Shown: piece by piece, positions 7,294-16,697 of the stretch
Layout: every line of letters starts with the position of its first letter
Numbering within the stretch: the first letter of the stretch is position 1
NCBI GenBank assembly: GCA_905234985.1
Contig: CAJOJQ010000001.1
Coordinates: 158,192-222,191 of the forward strand
Direction of reading: 5' to 3'
Length of the DNA stretch: 64,000 nt
DNA from: an uncultured Christensenellaceae bacterium
GTDB lineage: Bacteria > Bacillota > Clostridia > Christensenellales > Aristaeellaceae
Translations under genes and position numbers: made by a program
Notes under the pieces: generated by a model
Databases searched by the model: none
Seen by the model: only the letters and a program-made list of their open reading frames with translations
What the model was told of the DNA's origin: nothing

Positions 7294-10200
7294 TCAGCCG
7301 AAATATTTCTTCGCGCTGCGGAACAGGCCCATATCGTAGTTTCCGGGCACGTTGCGGTACAAGCCCGCGTCGATGCGCTCGCTGTGGCCCATTTTGCCCA
7401 GCACCCGACCGTCGGGGGAAAGGATGCCCTCGATGGCGGCCTCGGAGCCGTTGGGGTTAAAGAGAATATCGTCGGTGGGATTGCCGTCCAAATCCACGTA
7501 CTGGGTGGCGACCTGACCATTTTTGATCAGTTCTTTCAGCACCTCGTCGCTGCACAGGAAGCGGCCTTCGCCGTGGCTGATGGGCACGGTGAAGATATCG
7601 CCGGGTTTGGTTTCCATGAGCCAGGGGGAGTTGTTGGAGGCCACCCGGGTGTACACCAGGCGGCTCTGGTGGCGGCCGATGGTGTTGTAGGTAAGGGTGG
7701 GCGCTGTGCTGCTCGGCGTGGTGATTTTGCCGTAAGGCACCAGTCCCAATTTGATCAGCGCCTGGAAGCCGTTGCAGATGCCGAGCATGAGGCCGTCCCG
7801 GCTGTCCAGCAGGTCGTGTACGCCGTCCATCACCGCCGCGCTGCGGAAGAAGGCGGTGATGAATTTGCCGCTTCCGTCCGGCTCGTCGCCGCCGGAGAAA
7901 CCGCCGGGGATGAACACGATCTGGGCGTTTTTGAGGGCTTTGGCGAAGCGCTCCACCGAATCGGAAACGCCCTGGGCGGAAAGGTTGTTCAGCACTAAAA
8001 TTTCGCCCTTCAGGCCCGCTTTTTCCACGGCGCGAATGGAATCGTATTCGCAGTTGGTGCCGGGGAATACGGGGATCAGCACCCGAGGCACGGCGACGGA
8101 GGCCTTGGGCCGGATCACGGGTTTGCTTTCGGCGGTGATGACGGGGATTTCCTGCTTGCCGGGCACGGTGGCGGGATAAACGCTTTCCAGCCGGTCTTCA
8201 TAGATTTGAGAAAGCTCGGAAAGGGGCAGGCTTTCCTTTTTCCAGGTGAAAACGCCTTTTTTCGCGGTGCGTCCTAAGGATACGCCGATTTCCGCGTCTT
8301 CCGCCAATTCCAAAATGAACGCGCCGTACTGCTTGCGGAAAAGCAACTCCAGAGAAAGATTTTCGTCAAAGGCGAAGCCCAAGCCGTTGCCAAGGGCCAT
8401 TTTGAACACGCCCTCCGCCGCGCCGCCCCGCTCCAGCGTCCAGGCGGACAGGGCTTTTTTGCTTTGCAGCAGCTCGTGTACCTGCCGGAGCAGAGCCGTA
8501 AAGCTGTTCTTTTCGGGAAGGCCGTTTTTGTCGTAATCCGGGGCCAGCAGAACGGCTTTGTGTCCAGCGCCCTTGAATTCGGGGGAACGCACGTCGTCGA
8601 TCTTGCCGGTGGTGACGGCGAAGGAAACCAGGGTGGGCGGCACGTCCAAATTCTCAAAGGTGCCGCTCATGCTGTCCTTGCCGCCGATGGCCCCGCAGCC
8701 CAAATCCCACTGGGCCTGCAAAGCGCCTAACAGCGCCGCCAGGGGCTTGCCCCAGCGATCGGGTTTTCCCTGGGGCTTTTCAAAGTATTCCTGGAAGGTG
8801 AGGTAAACGTCCTTTAATTCCGCGCCGCTGGCGATCAGCTTCGCCACGGACTGGGCAACGGCTAAATAGGCTCCACGGTAAGGGCTGGCTTCCATGGTAT
8901 AGGGATCGTAGCCCCAGGCCATGAAGGACACGGCGTCCGTATCGCCCTGCTCCCGGGAAATCTTGTGTACCATGGCCTGAATGGGGGTCAGCTGGTTTTT
9001 GCCGCCGAAGGGCATGAGTACCGTACACGCGCCGATGGTGGAGTCAAAGCGTTCGGAAAGGCCCCGCTGGGAGCAAATGTTCAGATTGCCCGCCAAATCT
9101 TTGAAGGCGGAAGAAAAATCCGTGGGGGCTGTCAGGCTTTCCGGCGTGGGCGCGTGAACGTGGGCGGTGGTTTCCTTGGGCGCGCCGTTGGAATTGAGGA
9201 AGGCCCGGGAAATGTTCACGATGGTCTGCCCGCGCCACTTCATGGTGAGCCGGGGTTCGCCCTGCACCACGGCCACCACCGTGGCTTCCAGGTTTTCCGC
9301 GCCGGCCAGGGCGATGAATTTTTCCGCGTCCTCGGGGGCCACTACCACGGCCATGCGCTCCTGGCTTTCGGAAATGGCTAATTCCGTGCCGTCCAGGCCT
9401 TCATATTTTTTGGGCACCTTATCCAGGTCGATGGCGATGCCGTCCGCCAATTCGCCGATGGCCACGCTTACGCCGCCCGCGCCGAAATCGTTGCAGCGCT
9501 TAATGAGCAGGGAGGCGGCAGGATTGCGGAACAAACGCTGTAATTTTCTTTCCTCCGGCGCGTTGCCCTTCTGCACTTCCGCGCCGCAGGTGTCGATGGA
9601 CTGGAGGGTGTGAGCCTTGGAGGAACCGGTGGCCCCGCCGCAGCCGTCGCGCCCCGTGCGTCCGCCCAGCAGAATGATGATGTCGCCGGGGGCGGGCACT
9701 TCCCGCCGCACGTTTTCCGCGGGAGCGGCGGCGATGACCGCGCCGATCTCCATGCGCTTGGCGGCGTAGCCGGGATGGTACAATTCATGCACCTCACTGG
9801 TGGCAAGGCCGATCTGGTTGCCGTAGCTGGAATAGCCCGCCGCGGCGGTGGTGACCAGCTTGCGCTGGGGCAGCTTGCCGGGCAGGGTTTCGGAAAGGGG
9901 CACGGTGGGGTCGGCGGCGCCGGTGACGCGCATGGCGGCGTACACATAGGCCCGGCCGGAGAGCGGATCGCGAATGGCCCCGCCGATGCAGGTGGCCGCG
10001 CCGCCGAAGGGTTCGATCTCGGTGGGATGATTGTGGGTCTCGTTTTTGAACAGCAGCAGCCATTTTTCGGGACCGTTCTCCGTCTGCACGTCGATCTTCA
10101 CCGTGCAGGCGTTGATTTCTTCGGATTCGTCTAACTTGTCCAGCAGGGCCTGCTTTTTCAGATATTTGGCCCCGATGGTGGCCATGTCCATGAGGGTGAC

Positions 10201-10983
10201 GGGCTTCTTGATTTTCAGTTCTTCCCGCACCTGCAAATAGCGTTCATAGGTCTTCCGCGCCGCCGGGTCGTCGATTTGCATGTCCTTCAGATGGGTCAGG
10301 AAGGTGGTGTGGCGGCAATGATCGCTCCAGTAGGTGTCCAGCATGCGGATCTCGGTCAGGGTGGGGCAGCGGTTTTCCGCCTTGAAGTAATCCTGGCAGA
10401 ATTTCAGGTCGTCCCCATCCATGGCGAGGCCGTACTTCTTCACAAAGGCTTGCAGGCCCGTTTCGTCCAAGGTCAGGAAATCTTGCAGGGTTTCCACCAT
10501 GGGCGGCGCGTCGTAAGCAATTTTCAGGGTGTCGAAGGGGGAAAGCGACGCTTCCCGGCTCTCCACGGGGTTGATGACGTATTTTTTGATTTTTTCGCGG
10601 TCGGCGTCCGTCAAAGCGCCGTACAGCAAATAGACCTTCGCCGAGCGCACGAGGGGGCGTTCTCCCTGGGAAATGAGCTGGATGCACTGGGCCGCGCTGT
10701 CCGCCCGCTGGTCGAACTGACCAGGCAGGTATTCCACGGCAAAAATATACGCATCTTTCGCTTCGGGCAGGGCTTCTGAAATGTTGTCCAAAGGCGGCTC
10801 GGAGAATACGGCGGTCTTGGCCGTTTCAAACAGCGCTTCGTCGATGCCTTCCACGTCGTATCGGTTCAGCAGCCGCAGGTTTTCAAGCGCTTCAATGCCC
10901 AGCAGATTGACCAAATCGTTTTTTAAGCTCTGGGCCTCGTGATCCAGGCCCGGCTTTTTTTCCACGTATACGCGGTAAACCAT
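7294..10983 (-). CDS. purL: Phosphoribosylformylglycinamidine synthase, single-chain PurL
   Basis: A 1229-residue FGAM synthase that converts FGAR, glutamine and ATP to FGAM, purine step 4. It is the long single-chain form: an N-terminal PurS-like part, two ATPase-type domains (DTYWSDHCRHTTF, LFKNETHNHPTEIEPFGGA, SGGDEPDGSGKF) and a C-terminal glutamine amidotransferase with the nucleophile Cys in LGICNGFQ and a downstream SHGEGRF. The length matches the clostridial/streptococcal single-chain clade, so no separate purS or purQ is needed. The start follows purD by 6 bases, and its ribosome site AAGGAG lies in the last codons of purD. It is the last gene of the purine operon. Confidence 0.97.
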   Translation of the reverse strand: MVYRVYVEKKPGLDHEAQSLKNDLVNLLGIEALENLRLLNRYDVEGIDEALFETAKTAVFSEPPLDNISEALPEAKDAYIFAVEYLPGQFDQRADSAAQCIQLISQGERPLVRSAKVYLLYGALTDADREKIKKYVINPVESREASLSPFDTLKIAYDAPPMVETLQDFLTLDETGLQAFVKKYGLAMDGDDLKFCQDYFKAENRCPTLTEIRMLDTYWSDHCRHTTFLTHLKDMQIDDPAARKTYERYLQVREELKIKKPVTLMDMATIGAKYLKKQALLDKLDESEEINACTVKIDVQTENGPEKWLLLFKNETHNHPTEIEPFGGAATCIGGAIRDPLSGRAYVYAAMRVTGAADPTVPLSETLPGKLPQRKLVTTAAAGYSSYGNQIGLATSEVHELYHPGYAAKRMEIGAVIAAAPAENVRREVPAPGDIIILLGGRTGRDGCGGATGSSKAHTLQSIDTCGAEVQKGNAPEERKLQRLFRNPAASLLIKRCNDFGAGGVSVAIGELADGIAIDLDKVPKKYEGLDGTELAISESQERMAVVVAPEDAEKFIALAGAENLEATVVAVVQGEPRLTMKWRGQTIVNISRAFLNSNGAPKETTAHVHAPTPESLTAPTDFSSAFKDLAGNLNICSQRGLSERFDSTIGACTVLMPFGGKNQLTPIQAMVHKISREQGDTDAVSFMAWGYDPYTMEASPYRGAYLAVAQSVAKLIASGAELKDVYLTFQEYFEKPQGKPDRWGKPLAALLGALQAQWDLGCGAIGGKDSMSGTFENLDVPPTLVSFAVTTGKIDDVRSPEFKGAGHKAVLLAPDYDKNGLPEKNSFTALLRQVHELLQSKKALSAWTLERGGAAEGVFKMALGNGLGFAFDENLSLELLFRKQYGAFILELAEDAEIGVSLGRTAKKGVFTWKKESLPLSELSQIYEDRLESVYPATVPGKQEIPVITAESKPVIRPKASVAVPRVLIPVFPGTNCEYDSIRAVEKAGLKGEILVLNNLSAQGVSDSVERFAKALKNAQIVFIPGGFSGGDEPDGSGKFITAFFRSAAVMDGVHDLLDSRDGLMLGICNGFQALIKLGLVPYGKITTPSSTAPTLTYNTIGRHQSRLVYTRVASNNSPWLMETKPGDIFTVPISHGEGRFLCSDEVLKELIKNGQVATQYVDLDGNPTDDILFNPNGSEAAIEGILSPDGRVLGKMGHSERIDAGLYRNVPGNYDMGLFRSAKKYFG

Positions 10984-10989
10984 AGCATA

Positions 10990-12258
10990 TTACTCCTTAT
11001 TTAATGCGCGCTGGCCGATGTCCCGGCGGTAAAAGGCGTTGTCAAAGTGGGTCTTCTCCGCGGCGGCGTAGGCTTTTTCAATGGCGGCTTTGATGCTGCC
11101 CGCCGTGGCGGTGACGCCTAACACCCGGCCACCGTTGGTAAGCAGCTCGCCGTTCTCGCCGAGCTTCGCCCCGGCCACGTAGGTGGTGATTTCATCGGTG
11201 TCGGGGGTCAGGGTGATGGGGAAGCCCTTTTCGTAATGCTGGGGATAGCCCTGGGAGGCCATGACCACGCAGCAGGCCGCGCCGTCCGAAAACTCCACCG
11301 GGCAATCCGCTAAGGTCTCATTGCGCACCGCCTGCATGATCGTCAGCAGGTCGCTTTTCAGCAGGGGCAGCACCACCTGGGTTTCCGGGTCGCCGAAACG
11401 GCAGTTGTATTCGATCACCTTGGGGCCGTTCTTCGTCACCATGAGGCCGAAGTACAGGCAGCCCTTGAAGGGACAGCCCTCTTTTTCCATGGCGCGGATG
11501 GTGGGCAGGAAGATTTCGTTCATGCACCGTTCCGCCACTTCTTCTGTATAATACGGGTTCGGCGCGATGGTGCCCATGCCGCCGGTATTTAATCCCTGGT
11601 CGCCGTCCAAAGCCCGCTTGTGATCCATGGAGGAAACCATGGGGCGTACGGTTTTCCCGTCCGTAAAGGCCAGGACGGAGACCTCCGGCCCTTCCAGGAA
11701 TTCTTCAATGACCACCCGGCTTCCGCTGTCGCCGAAGACCTTGTTTTCCATCATGTCCGAAACGGCGGCTTCCGCGTCTTCGAGGGTCAGGGCGATAATG
11801 ACCCCTTTGCCCAGCGCCAGGCCGTCCGCCTTGATGACGGCGGGCAGGGGGGCGGTTTTGAGGTAAGCCTTGGCGGCGTCCGGATCGGTGAACACCTGAT
11901 AAGCGGCGGTGGGGACGCCGTACTGCTTCATCAGTTCCTTGGCGAACACCTTGCTGGCTTCGATGCGGGCGGCGGCCTTGGTGGGGCCGAAGGAAGGAAT
12001 GCCCGCCGCTTCCAAGGCGTCCACCGCGCCAAGCGCCAGGGGATCGTCCGGGGCCACCACGGCAAAGCCGATCTTGTTTTCCACGGCAAATTTTACGATG
12101 CCGTCAATATCCTTCGCCCCGATGGGCACGCAAACCGCGTCCTTCGCCATGCCGCCGTTGCCGGGGAGGGCGTAGATGGTTTCGATTTCCTGATTCTTTT
12201 TCAGAGCCTTGATGAGGGCGTGTTCCCGCCCGCCAGAGCCGACGACCAGAATGTTCAT
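10990..12258 (-). CDS. purD: Phosphoribosylamine-glycine ligase
   Basis: A 422-residue GAR synthetase (step 2: phosphoribosylamine + glycine + ATP to GAR). It is of normal length, with the N-terminal GSGGREHAL motif, the ATP-grasp segment KADGLALGKGV and the signature RFGDPETQ. GAGGAGG lies 6-8 bases before the ATG. It is coupled to purL downstream and separated from the upstream purine genes by three unrelated genes on the same strand. Confidence 0.97.
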   Translation of the reverse strand: MNILVVGSGGREHALIKALKKNQEIETIYALPGNGGMAKDAVCVPIGAKDIDGIVKFAVENKIGFAVVAPDDPLALGAVDALEAAGIPSFGPTKAAARIEASKVFAKELMKQYGVPTAAYQVFTDPDAAKAYLKTAPLPAVIKADGLALGKGVIIALTLEDAEAAVSDMMENKVFGDSGSRVVIEEFLEGPEVSVLAFTDGKTVRPMVSSMDHKRALDGDQGLNTGGMGTIAPNPYYTEEVAERCMNEIFLPTIRAMEKEGCPFKGCLYFGLMVTKNGPKVIEYNCRFGDPETQVVLPLLKSDLLTIMQAVRNETLADCPVEFSDGAACCVVMASQGYPQHYEKGFPITLTPDTDEITTYVAGAKLGENGELLTNGGRVLGVTATAGSIKAAIEKAYAAAEKTHFDNAFYRRDIGQRALNKE

Positions 12259-12279
12259 GAAGTGCCTCCTCTTGAAAAA

Positions 12280-12999
12280 TCAAATGGGAATAAACGCCGC
12301 GATCACCGCGAACACAACGGCGGGCAGCAGGTTCGCCACCCGGATTTTCTTTCCCCAGACCAAATTCAGGCCCACGCAGAAGATTAAGATGGAGCCGATC
12401 AGGGATAGATACTGCATGGCCAGATCCGTCATGACGGGCTTCAAAAAAGAAGCAAAAACGGTGATCAAGCCTTCAAAGACCAGCACCGGAATGGACGAAA
12501 ACCCTGCGCCCTTTCCCAGCGAGCAGGCCATGACCATGATAATGATGAAGTCCAAAACCGCCTTTGTGGCCAGGATAGACCAGTCGCCCAAAATGCCGTC
12601 CTGGATAGCGCCCACAATGGCCATAGCGCCGATGCATACCGTCAGGGAGGCGGTGACAAAGGCATTGACGAAATCTTTGTCTTTGGCGTTTCCGGTTTTC
12701 CGCTTCAGCCATTCCCCAAGACGCTCAAACCAGCCTTCAATATTGACCGCTTCGCCAATAAACGCGCCCAGGGCCAGACAGACCGTAACCAGCATGGCCT
12801 GACCGCTGGTGATAACGCCCTCGCTGACCGTCAGCATGCCCTGCATGGCCCCGGCGATGCCGATAAACAGAACGCTGACGCCGCAGGCGGCGGTCAGGGA
12901 GGATTGATGCCGTTCCTTGAGCAGTTTTCCGAAAAAATGCCCGGTGAACCCGCCCAGTACAATGGCCGCAGTATTGATGATCGTTCCGAATCCAAACAT
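12280..12999 (-). CDS. DUF554 family membrane protein
   Basis: A 239-residue, strongly hydrophobic protein with about six to seven membrane segments. It starts MFGFGTIINTAAIVLGG and contains the Gly-rich helix pairs typical of DUF554 (YdfK/YqgA). Its biochemical role is unknown. AGGTG precedes the ATG. It sits between the DinB-like gene and purD with a 21-base gap to purD, so it is probably transcribed with the purine genes, though nothing in its sequence ties it to purine metabolism. Confidence 0.85.
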   Translation of the reverse strand: MFGFGTIINTAAIVLGGFTGHFFGKLLKERHQSSLTAACGVSVLFIGIAGAMQGMLTVSEGVITSGQAMLVTVCLALGAFIGEAVNIEGWFERLGEWLKRKTGNAKDKDFVNAFVTASLTVCIGAMAIVGAIQDGILGDWSILATKAVLDFIIIMVMACSLGKGAGFSSIPVLVFEGLITVFASFLKPVMTDLAMQYLSLIGSILIFCVGLNLVWGKKIRVANLLPAVVFAVIAAFIPI

Positions 13000-13018
13000 A
13001 CTTTCACCTAAAAATGCT

Positions 13019-13681
13019 TTATGCCGCCGGTTGCAGTTTGCCCCTGATTCGCAAAGCCGCTTCGATGTGCATGATCCAGTGCCGGGAGAAGGGCATCTGG
13101 ATCAGGCCGCGCACATCCTTTTCGCACCAGTAATCGATCAGCCAATGGGCGCTTTCATCTTCGCTGACCACATGCAGGGCTTCCAGGGCCGCTTTTCTTT
13201 CCTCCGGAATCTTTCGTTTCAAATCCTCGCAGGAGAAACCTCGCAGGAGGCTTTCCGTGCTTTCCTTGACTTCGGACAGATAGGCGTAAAGCGCGTCCAA
13301 ATTCAACTGCGCCGAAAAATCCGCGATCTGCTGCTTTTTCAATTCATTCCCCGTGGTGACGATGGGGGCGTTGATGCGCTGCTGATACCCGCCATGGAAA
13401 AAGACCTGCTCGTCCCCGTTGATGAGCGTGTGGGCCACAATGTCCTCAATGCGGAAAATGTGCCAGAGGGAATAGGCGACGGTTTTGCTGTGATAGCCGT
13501 CGGCGTTGATGAAGGGGATGGCGCTGAAATCCGCCGGGTTCAAGGCCTCCCGGAAGGAAAGAATCGTGTCCATGAGCTGATTGCGCAGGGCAAACAGCGT
13601 TTCCAGGCCCGCCTGAAAGGTATCCTTTTTCCGAAGCCGGGCCTGCATGGTTTTGTTCAGTTCAGACCATTCCTTGTTCAC
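13019..13681 (-). CDS. DinB-like four-helix protein
   Basis: A 220-residue mostly helical protein. The pattern HSKTVAYSLWHIFRIEDIVAH in the middle and SRHWIMHIEAALRIRG at the end gives spaced histidines like those that bind metal in the DinB/YfiT superfamily. The enzymatic activity is unknown; relatives include thiol-dependent transferases. It starts with GTG, with AGAGAGG 7 bases upstream, 12 bases after the serine hydrolase stop. The DinB assignment is by motif and helix pattern and is moderately secure. Confidence 0.65.
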   Translation of the reverse strand: MNKEWSELNKTMQARLRKKDTFQAGLETLFALRNQLMDTILSFREALNPADFSAIPFINADGYHSKTVAYSLWHIFRIEDIVAHTLINGDEQVFFHGGYQQRINAPIVTTGNELKKQQIADFSAQLNLDALYAYLSEVKESTESLLRGFSCEDLKRKIPEERKAALEALHVVSEDESAHWLIDYWCEKDVRGLIQMPFSRHWIMHIEAALRIRGKLQPAA

Positions 13682-13693
13682 GGCAATCCTCTC

Positions 13694-14605
13694 TCACTTT
13701 CCAAGAAGATGCTTTTCCATGCTGGAAAAAAGCGCGTCGGAACTGTCGGGCATGTGGCTCAAATAGGTAACGATCAGGTTTTCATGAGGCAGGATAAGGC
13801 ATCTCTGACCCCATTTGCCGCTGACGCGGAAGCCGTCCCGATATTTCCAGAGAAAGTACCCGTAGCCCCCTTCCCGGTTCATCTGCTGTACGGAGGAAGC
13901 CATTTTCACATAAGATTCTGAAACGATCCTGTTTCTCTCATATATCCCACCGCTGTACAGCAGCAAGCCCACGCGGCTTAAGTCGTTCACCGACAGTTTC
14001 ATGCCAGAAGCGCCGTAGAAGTAACCGTCCGGGCACCGGTCATATTCCGCGCCGGAGATTTGCAGGGGTTTCAGAATTTTCCGTTCGATGAACGCCCAGG
14101 CGTCCTCCTGGATGGCTTCGGTCAGGGCCACGCCCGCCAGATAGGCCGGAATGTTGCTGTAATCAAAGCGCGGGTTTTCCGGCGCGGGCAGGGGACAGCT
14201 CAGGGAAAACCGCAGGAAGCTGCCGCCTTCGGGGCGGAAGGGATAACCCGCTACCGACATGCACAGCAGGCGGTGGAGCGTAATGGTTTTGTACATGTCC
14301 CGCTGTTCCCGCGTCATTTCCGAAACGAACCGTTCGGGCAGGTAATCCAATACGCACCTTTGCAGGTTGATCTTTCCCTGATCCACAGCGATGCCCACGG
14401 CGACGGAAAGAATGCTTTTCGTTGCGGAATAGATGGGATATTTCATATCGCGGGTATCGCCGAAGCTGTGGACTAATTGCCCGCCGGAATAAACTTCTGC
14501 GCCGTGTACCTGCCACTGGTTGTTTTCGATGTCCTGAACAAAGGCGTCAAAGACCAAGCGTTTCACTCTCCCAGAATACTTGTAACAGTGGGAAATTGTA
14601 GGCAA
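13694..14605 (-). CDS. Serine hydrolase, class C beta-lactamase family
   Basis: About 303 residues of the beta-lactamase/transpeptidase-like fold. The nucleophile motif is S60-A-T-K63, the second motif Y149-S-N151, and a late GKWGQR stands where the KTG/HTG box would be. There is no signal peptide, so it is probably a cytoplasmic esterase or peptidase rather than a resistance enzyme. The start is uncertain: TTG 14605 has no ribosome site, while TTG 14560 has GGGAGA 9 bases upstream. A palindromic repeat separates it from the AICAR formyltransferase gene. Confidence 0.8.
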   Translation of the reverse strand: MPTISHCYKYSGRVKRLVFDAFVQDIENNQWQVHGAEVYSGGQLVHSFGDTRDMKYPIYSATKSILSVAVGIAVDQGKINLQRCVLDYLPERFVSEMTREQRDMYKTITLHRLLCMSVAGYPFRPEGGSFLRFSLSCPLPAPENPRFDYSNIPAYLAGVALTEAIQEDAWAFIERKILKPLQISGAEYDRCPDGYFYGASGMKLSVNDLSRVGLLLYSGGIYERNRIVSESYVKMASSVQQMNREGGYGYFLWKYRDGFRVSGKWGQRCLILPHENLIVTYLSHMPDSSDALFSSMEKHLLGK

Positions 14606-14649
14606 AAGAACTCAAGAAATATCCACGGGAAGTTTTCTCGGAAGGGGGT

Positions 14650-14694
14650 CTGGGGGAAACCGCTCTTTGACTTTCAAAGAGCGGTTTCCCCCAG
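14650..14694. repeat. GGGGGAAACCGCTC palindrome, copy 1
   Basis: A perfect 21-bp stem with a 3-base loop, arms beginning CTGGGGGAAACC. The left flank TTTCTCGGAAGGGGGT is shared with the copies near 42.1 kb and 46.7-46.9 kb. It lies just downstream of the AICAR formyltransferase stop codon. No run of T follows on either side, so it is not a standard terminator. Confidence 0.85.
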
Positions 14695-14707
14695 TATATC
14701 CTTCATT

Positions 14708-15892
14708 TTAATGATGGAACAATCTCATGCCGGTGAAGGCCATGACCATGCCGAAGCGGTCGCAGGTTTCGATCACCTGATCGTCGCGGATGGAGCCGCC
14801 GGGCTGGGCCACGTAGGAAACGCCGGAGCGGCGGGCGCGCTCGATGTTGTCGCCGAAGGGGAAGAAGGCGTCGCTGCCCAGGGAAACGCCGGTGATGGCG
14901 TCCAGGAAAGCGCGTTTTTCTTCCCGGGTGAAGGGGGCGGGCTTTTCGGTAAAGAACTGCTGCCATTTGCCGTCGGCCAGTACGTCATCGTCCCAATCGG
15001 ACAGATACACGTCAATCACGTTGTCCCGGTCGGCGCGGTCCAAGGTGGGCAGGAAGGGCAGATTCAGCACCTTGTCGCTCTGGCGCAGGTGCCATTTGTC
15101 GGCCTTGTCGCCGGCTAAACGGGTGCAGTGGATGCGGCTCTGCTGGCCCGCGCCCACGCCGATGGCCTGGCCCTGGTAGGCGTAGCAGACGGAATTGCTC
15201 TGGGTGTATTTCAAAGTGATAAGGCTGATAATCAAATCCCGCTGGGCTTCCTCGGGCAGATCCTTTTTCGCGGTGGGGATGTTGGCGAGCAGTCCTTCGT
15301 TGATTTCAAAATTGTTCCGGCCCTGCTGGAAGGTGACGCCGAACACGTCCTTGGTTTCTACGGGGTTGGGAATAAAATTGGGGTCGATCTTCACGATGTT
15401 GTAATTGCCCTTGCGCTTGGATTTGAGGAGTTCCAGGGCCGCGTCGGTGTAGCCGGGGGCGATAACGCCGTCGGACACTTCCCGCTTGATGATTTTCGCG
15501 GTGGTTTCGTCGCAAATGTCGGAGAGGGCGATCCAGTCGCCGAAGGAACTCATGCGGTCAGTGCCCCGGGCGCGGGCGTAGGCGCAGGCCAGGGGGGAAT
15601 CATTGAGGCCCTCGATATCGTCCACAAAGCAGGCTTTGGCCAGCTTTTCGGGCAGGGGCAGGCCCACGGCGGCGCAGGTGGGGGATACGTGCTTGAAGGA
15701 CGCGGCGGCGGGCAGGCCCAGGGCCGCTTTCAGTTCCTTCACCAGCTGCCAGGAGTTCAGGGCGTCCAGAAAATTGATGTAGCCGGGACGACCGCAGAGG
15801 ATTTCAAAGGGCAGATCGCCGCCATCCTTCATAAAGACCTTGGCGGGCTTCTGGTTGGGGTTGCAGCCGTATTTCAGTTCAAATTCCTTCAT
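14708..15892 (-). CDS. Stand-alone AICAR formyltransferase (PurH C-terminal domain type)
   Basis: A 394-residue enzyme corresponding to the formyltransferase half of PurH, lacking the N-terminal MGS-like IMP cyclohydrolase domain. The active-site Lys-His pair is in FKHVSPTCAAVG. Other recognisable parts are NYNIVKIDP, YTQSNSVCYAYQGQAIGVGAGQQSRIHCT and SLGSDAFFPFGDNI. It transfers the formyl group of 10-formyl-THF to AICAR (step 9). GGAGG precedes the ATG. The gene directly upstream encodes a PurO-like cyclohydrolase, so the two together replace a bifunctional PurH. Confidence 0.93.
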   Translation of the reverse strand: MKEFELKYGCNPNQKPAKVFMKDGGDLPFEILCGRPGYINFLDALNSWQLVKELKAALGLPAAASFKHVSPTCAAVGLPLPEKLAKACFVDDIEGLNDSPLACAYARARGTDRMSSFGDWIALSDICDETTAKIIKREVSDGVIAPGYTDAALELLKSKRKGNYNIVKIDPNFIPNPVETKDVFGVTFQQGRNNFEINEGLLANIPTAKKDLPEEAQRDLIISLITLKYTQSNSVCYAYQGQAIGVGAGQQSRIHCTRLAGDKADKWHLRQSDKVLNLPFLPTLDRADRDNVIDVYLSDWDDDVLADGKWQQFFTEKPAPFTREEKRAFLDAITGVSLGSDAFFPFGDNIERARRSGVSYVAQPGGSIRDDQVIETCDRFGMVMAFTGMRLFHH

Positions 15893-15904
15893 GGGGGCCC
15901 CTCC

Positions 15905-16612
15905 TTAAATGTGTTTGTTTACGATGCGGGTTTGAGCTTCACCGGTTTTCACGTCCACGAACCGCACGAACAGGGAAATCTTGTTGTCCGCGTTCAGGTT
16001 ATCCCAAATGCAGGCGGTCAGCGCGTCGATATCGTCCATCAGATCCACCTGCTCCGGCTCTCCCTCGAAGGAGGGCAGGGGCTTGCCGTCGCCGATATAG
16101 GTGTGGATGAAGTGGCCCAGGCCCGTTACGGGGGCAAAATCGAAGGTGAAGCGGTTGCAGCGCTTGCCTTCCCCGTCGGCGGCTTTCAGGATGCTCATCT
16201 GATACCACCAGCACTTGTCAAAGTGCAAAAGCGCGCTGATGCGGGGGGTATAGTTGGGCTTGTCCGGCTCAAAACCCCGGGTGCGCAGAGCGTTTTCAAA
16301 GCTATCGCCCTTTTTGAGGAAATCCCGGACGGTGTCGGTCTGGTCGCCGTTGGTGACGATCAGGGCGTTTTTCACCGTGCGCACCGGCGCGTAGATGATG
16401 AGGGAGGGGTCCTCCACCTTGCTTTCGTCGAAGGGATAGATCATCACGTCGTCCCCTTCGGCGCGGAAGACGCGGTTGCGGCTGTTTTCGCTGCGGCCCA
16501 TGATGAAATAGGCGGACACGGCCTGGGTTCCGTCCGGCGATAGCCCGACGATGATGCCGCGACCGGGATAGGCGTTGGTGGAGAGGAGAGAAGCGATAGA
16601 AGATTTCTGCAT
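15905..16612 (-). CDS. purO: PurO-type IMP cyclohydrolase
   Basis: A 235-residue protein similar in layout to archaeal PurO: an N-terminal NAYPGRGIIVGLSPDG, then SAYFIMGRSENSRNRVF, VTNGDQTDT and NYTPRISALL, matching the conserved strands of that family. It would close the ring of FAICAR to IMP (step 10). AGAAAGGGG precedes ATG 16612; the frame runs 53 codons further upstream through a repeat and is not coding there. The gap to the formyltransferase gene is 12 bases. The family was recognised by motif pattern, not by a search. Confidence 0.85.
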   Translation of the reverse strand: MQKSSIASLLSTNAYPGRGIIVGLSPDGTQAVSAYFIMGRSENSRNRVFRAEGDDVMIYPFDESKVEDPSLIIYAPVRTVKNALIVTNGDQTDTVRDFLKKGDSFENALRTRGFEPDKPNYTPRISALLHFDKCWWYQMSILKAADGEGKRCNRFTFDFAPVTGLGHFIHTYIGDGKPLPSFEGEPEQVDLMDDIDALTACIWDNLNADNKISLFVRFVDVKTGEAQTRIVNKHI

Positions 16613-16632
16613 ATGGGATGGCCCCTTTCTAT

Positions 16633-16660
16633 GGAGAGTGCAGAGTTCAGAGTACAGAGT
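16633..16660. repeat. Half heptad-repeat element (purN/purO gap)
   Basis: Four 7-base repeats of the type CAGAGTT (GAGAGTG, CAGAGTT, CAGAGTA, CAGAGTG) without a matching inverted arm. It appears to be a solo arm of the heptad hairpin family in the other operon gaps. Confidence 0.6.
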
Positions 16661-16697
16661 GATAATTAAGTGATAACATGATGTATCATAGCATGAA

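Noticed and set aside
13694..14605. Beta-lactamase resistance gene
   Set aside because: It has the fold motifs but no signal peptide, and it sits in a purine operon; a general serine hydrolase is more likely.
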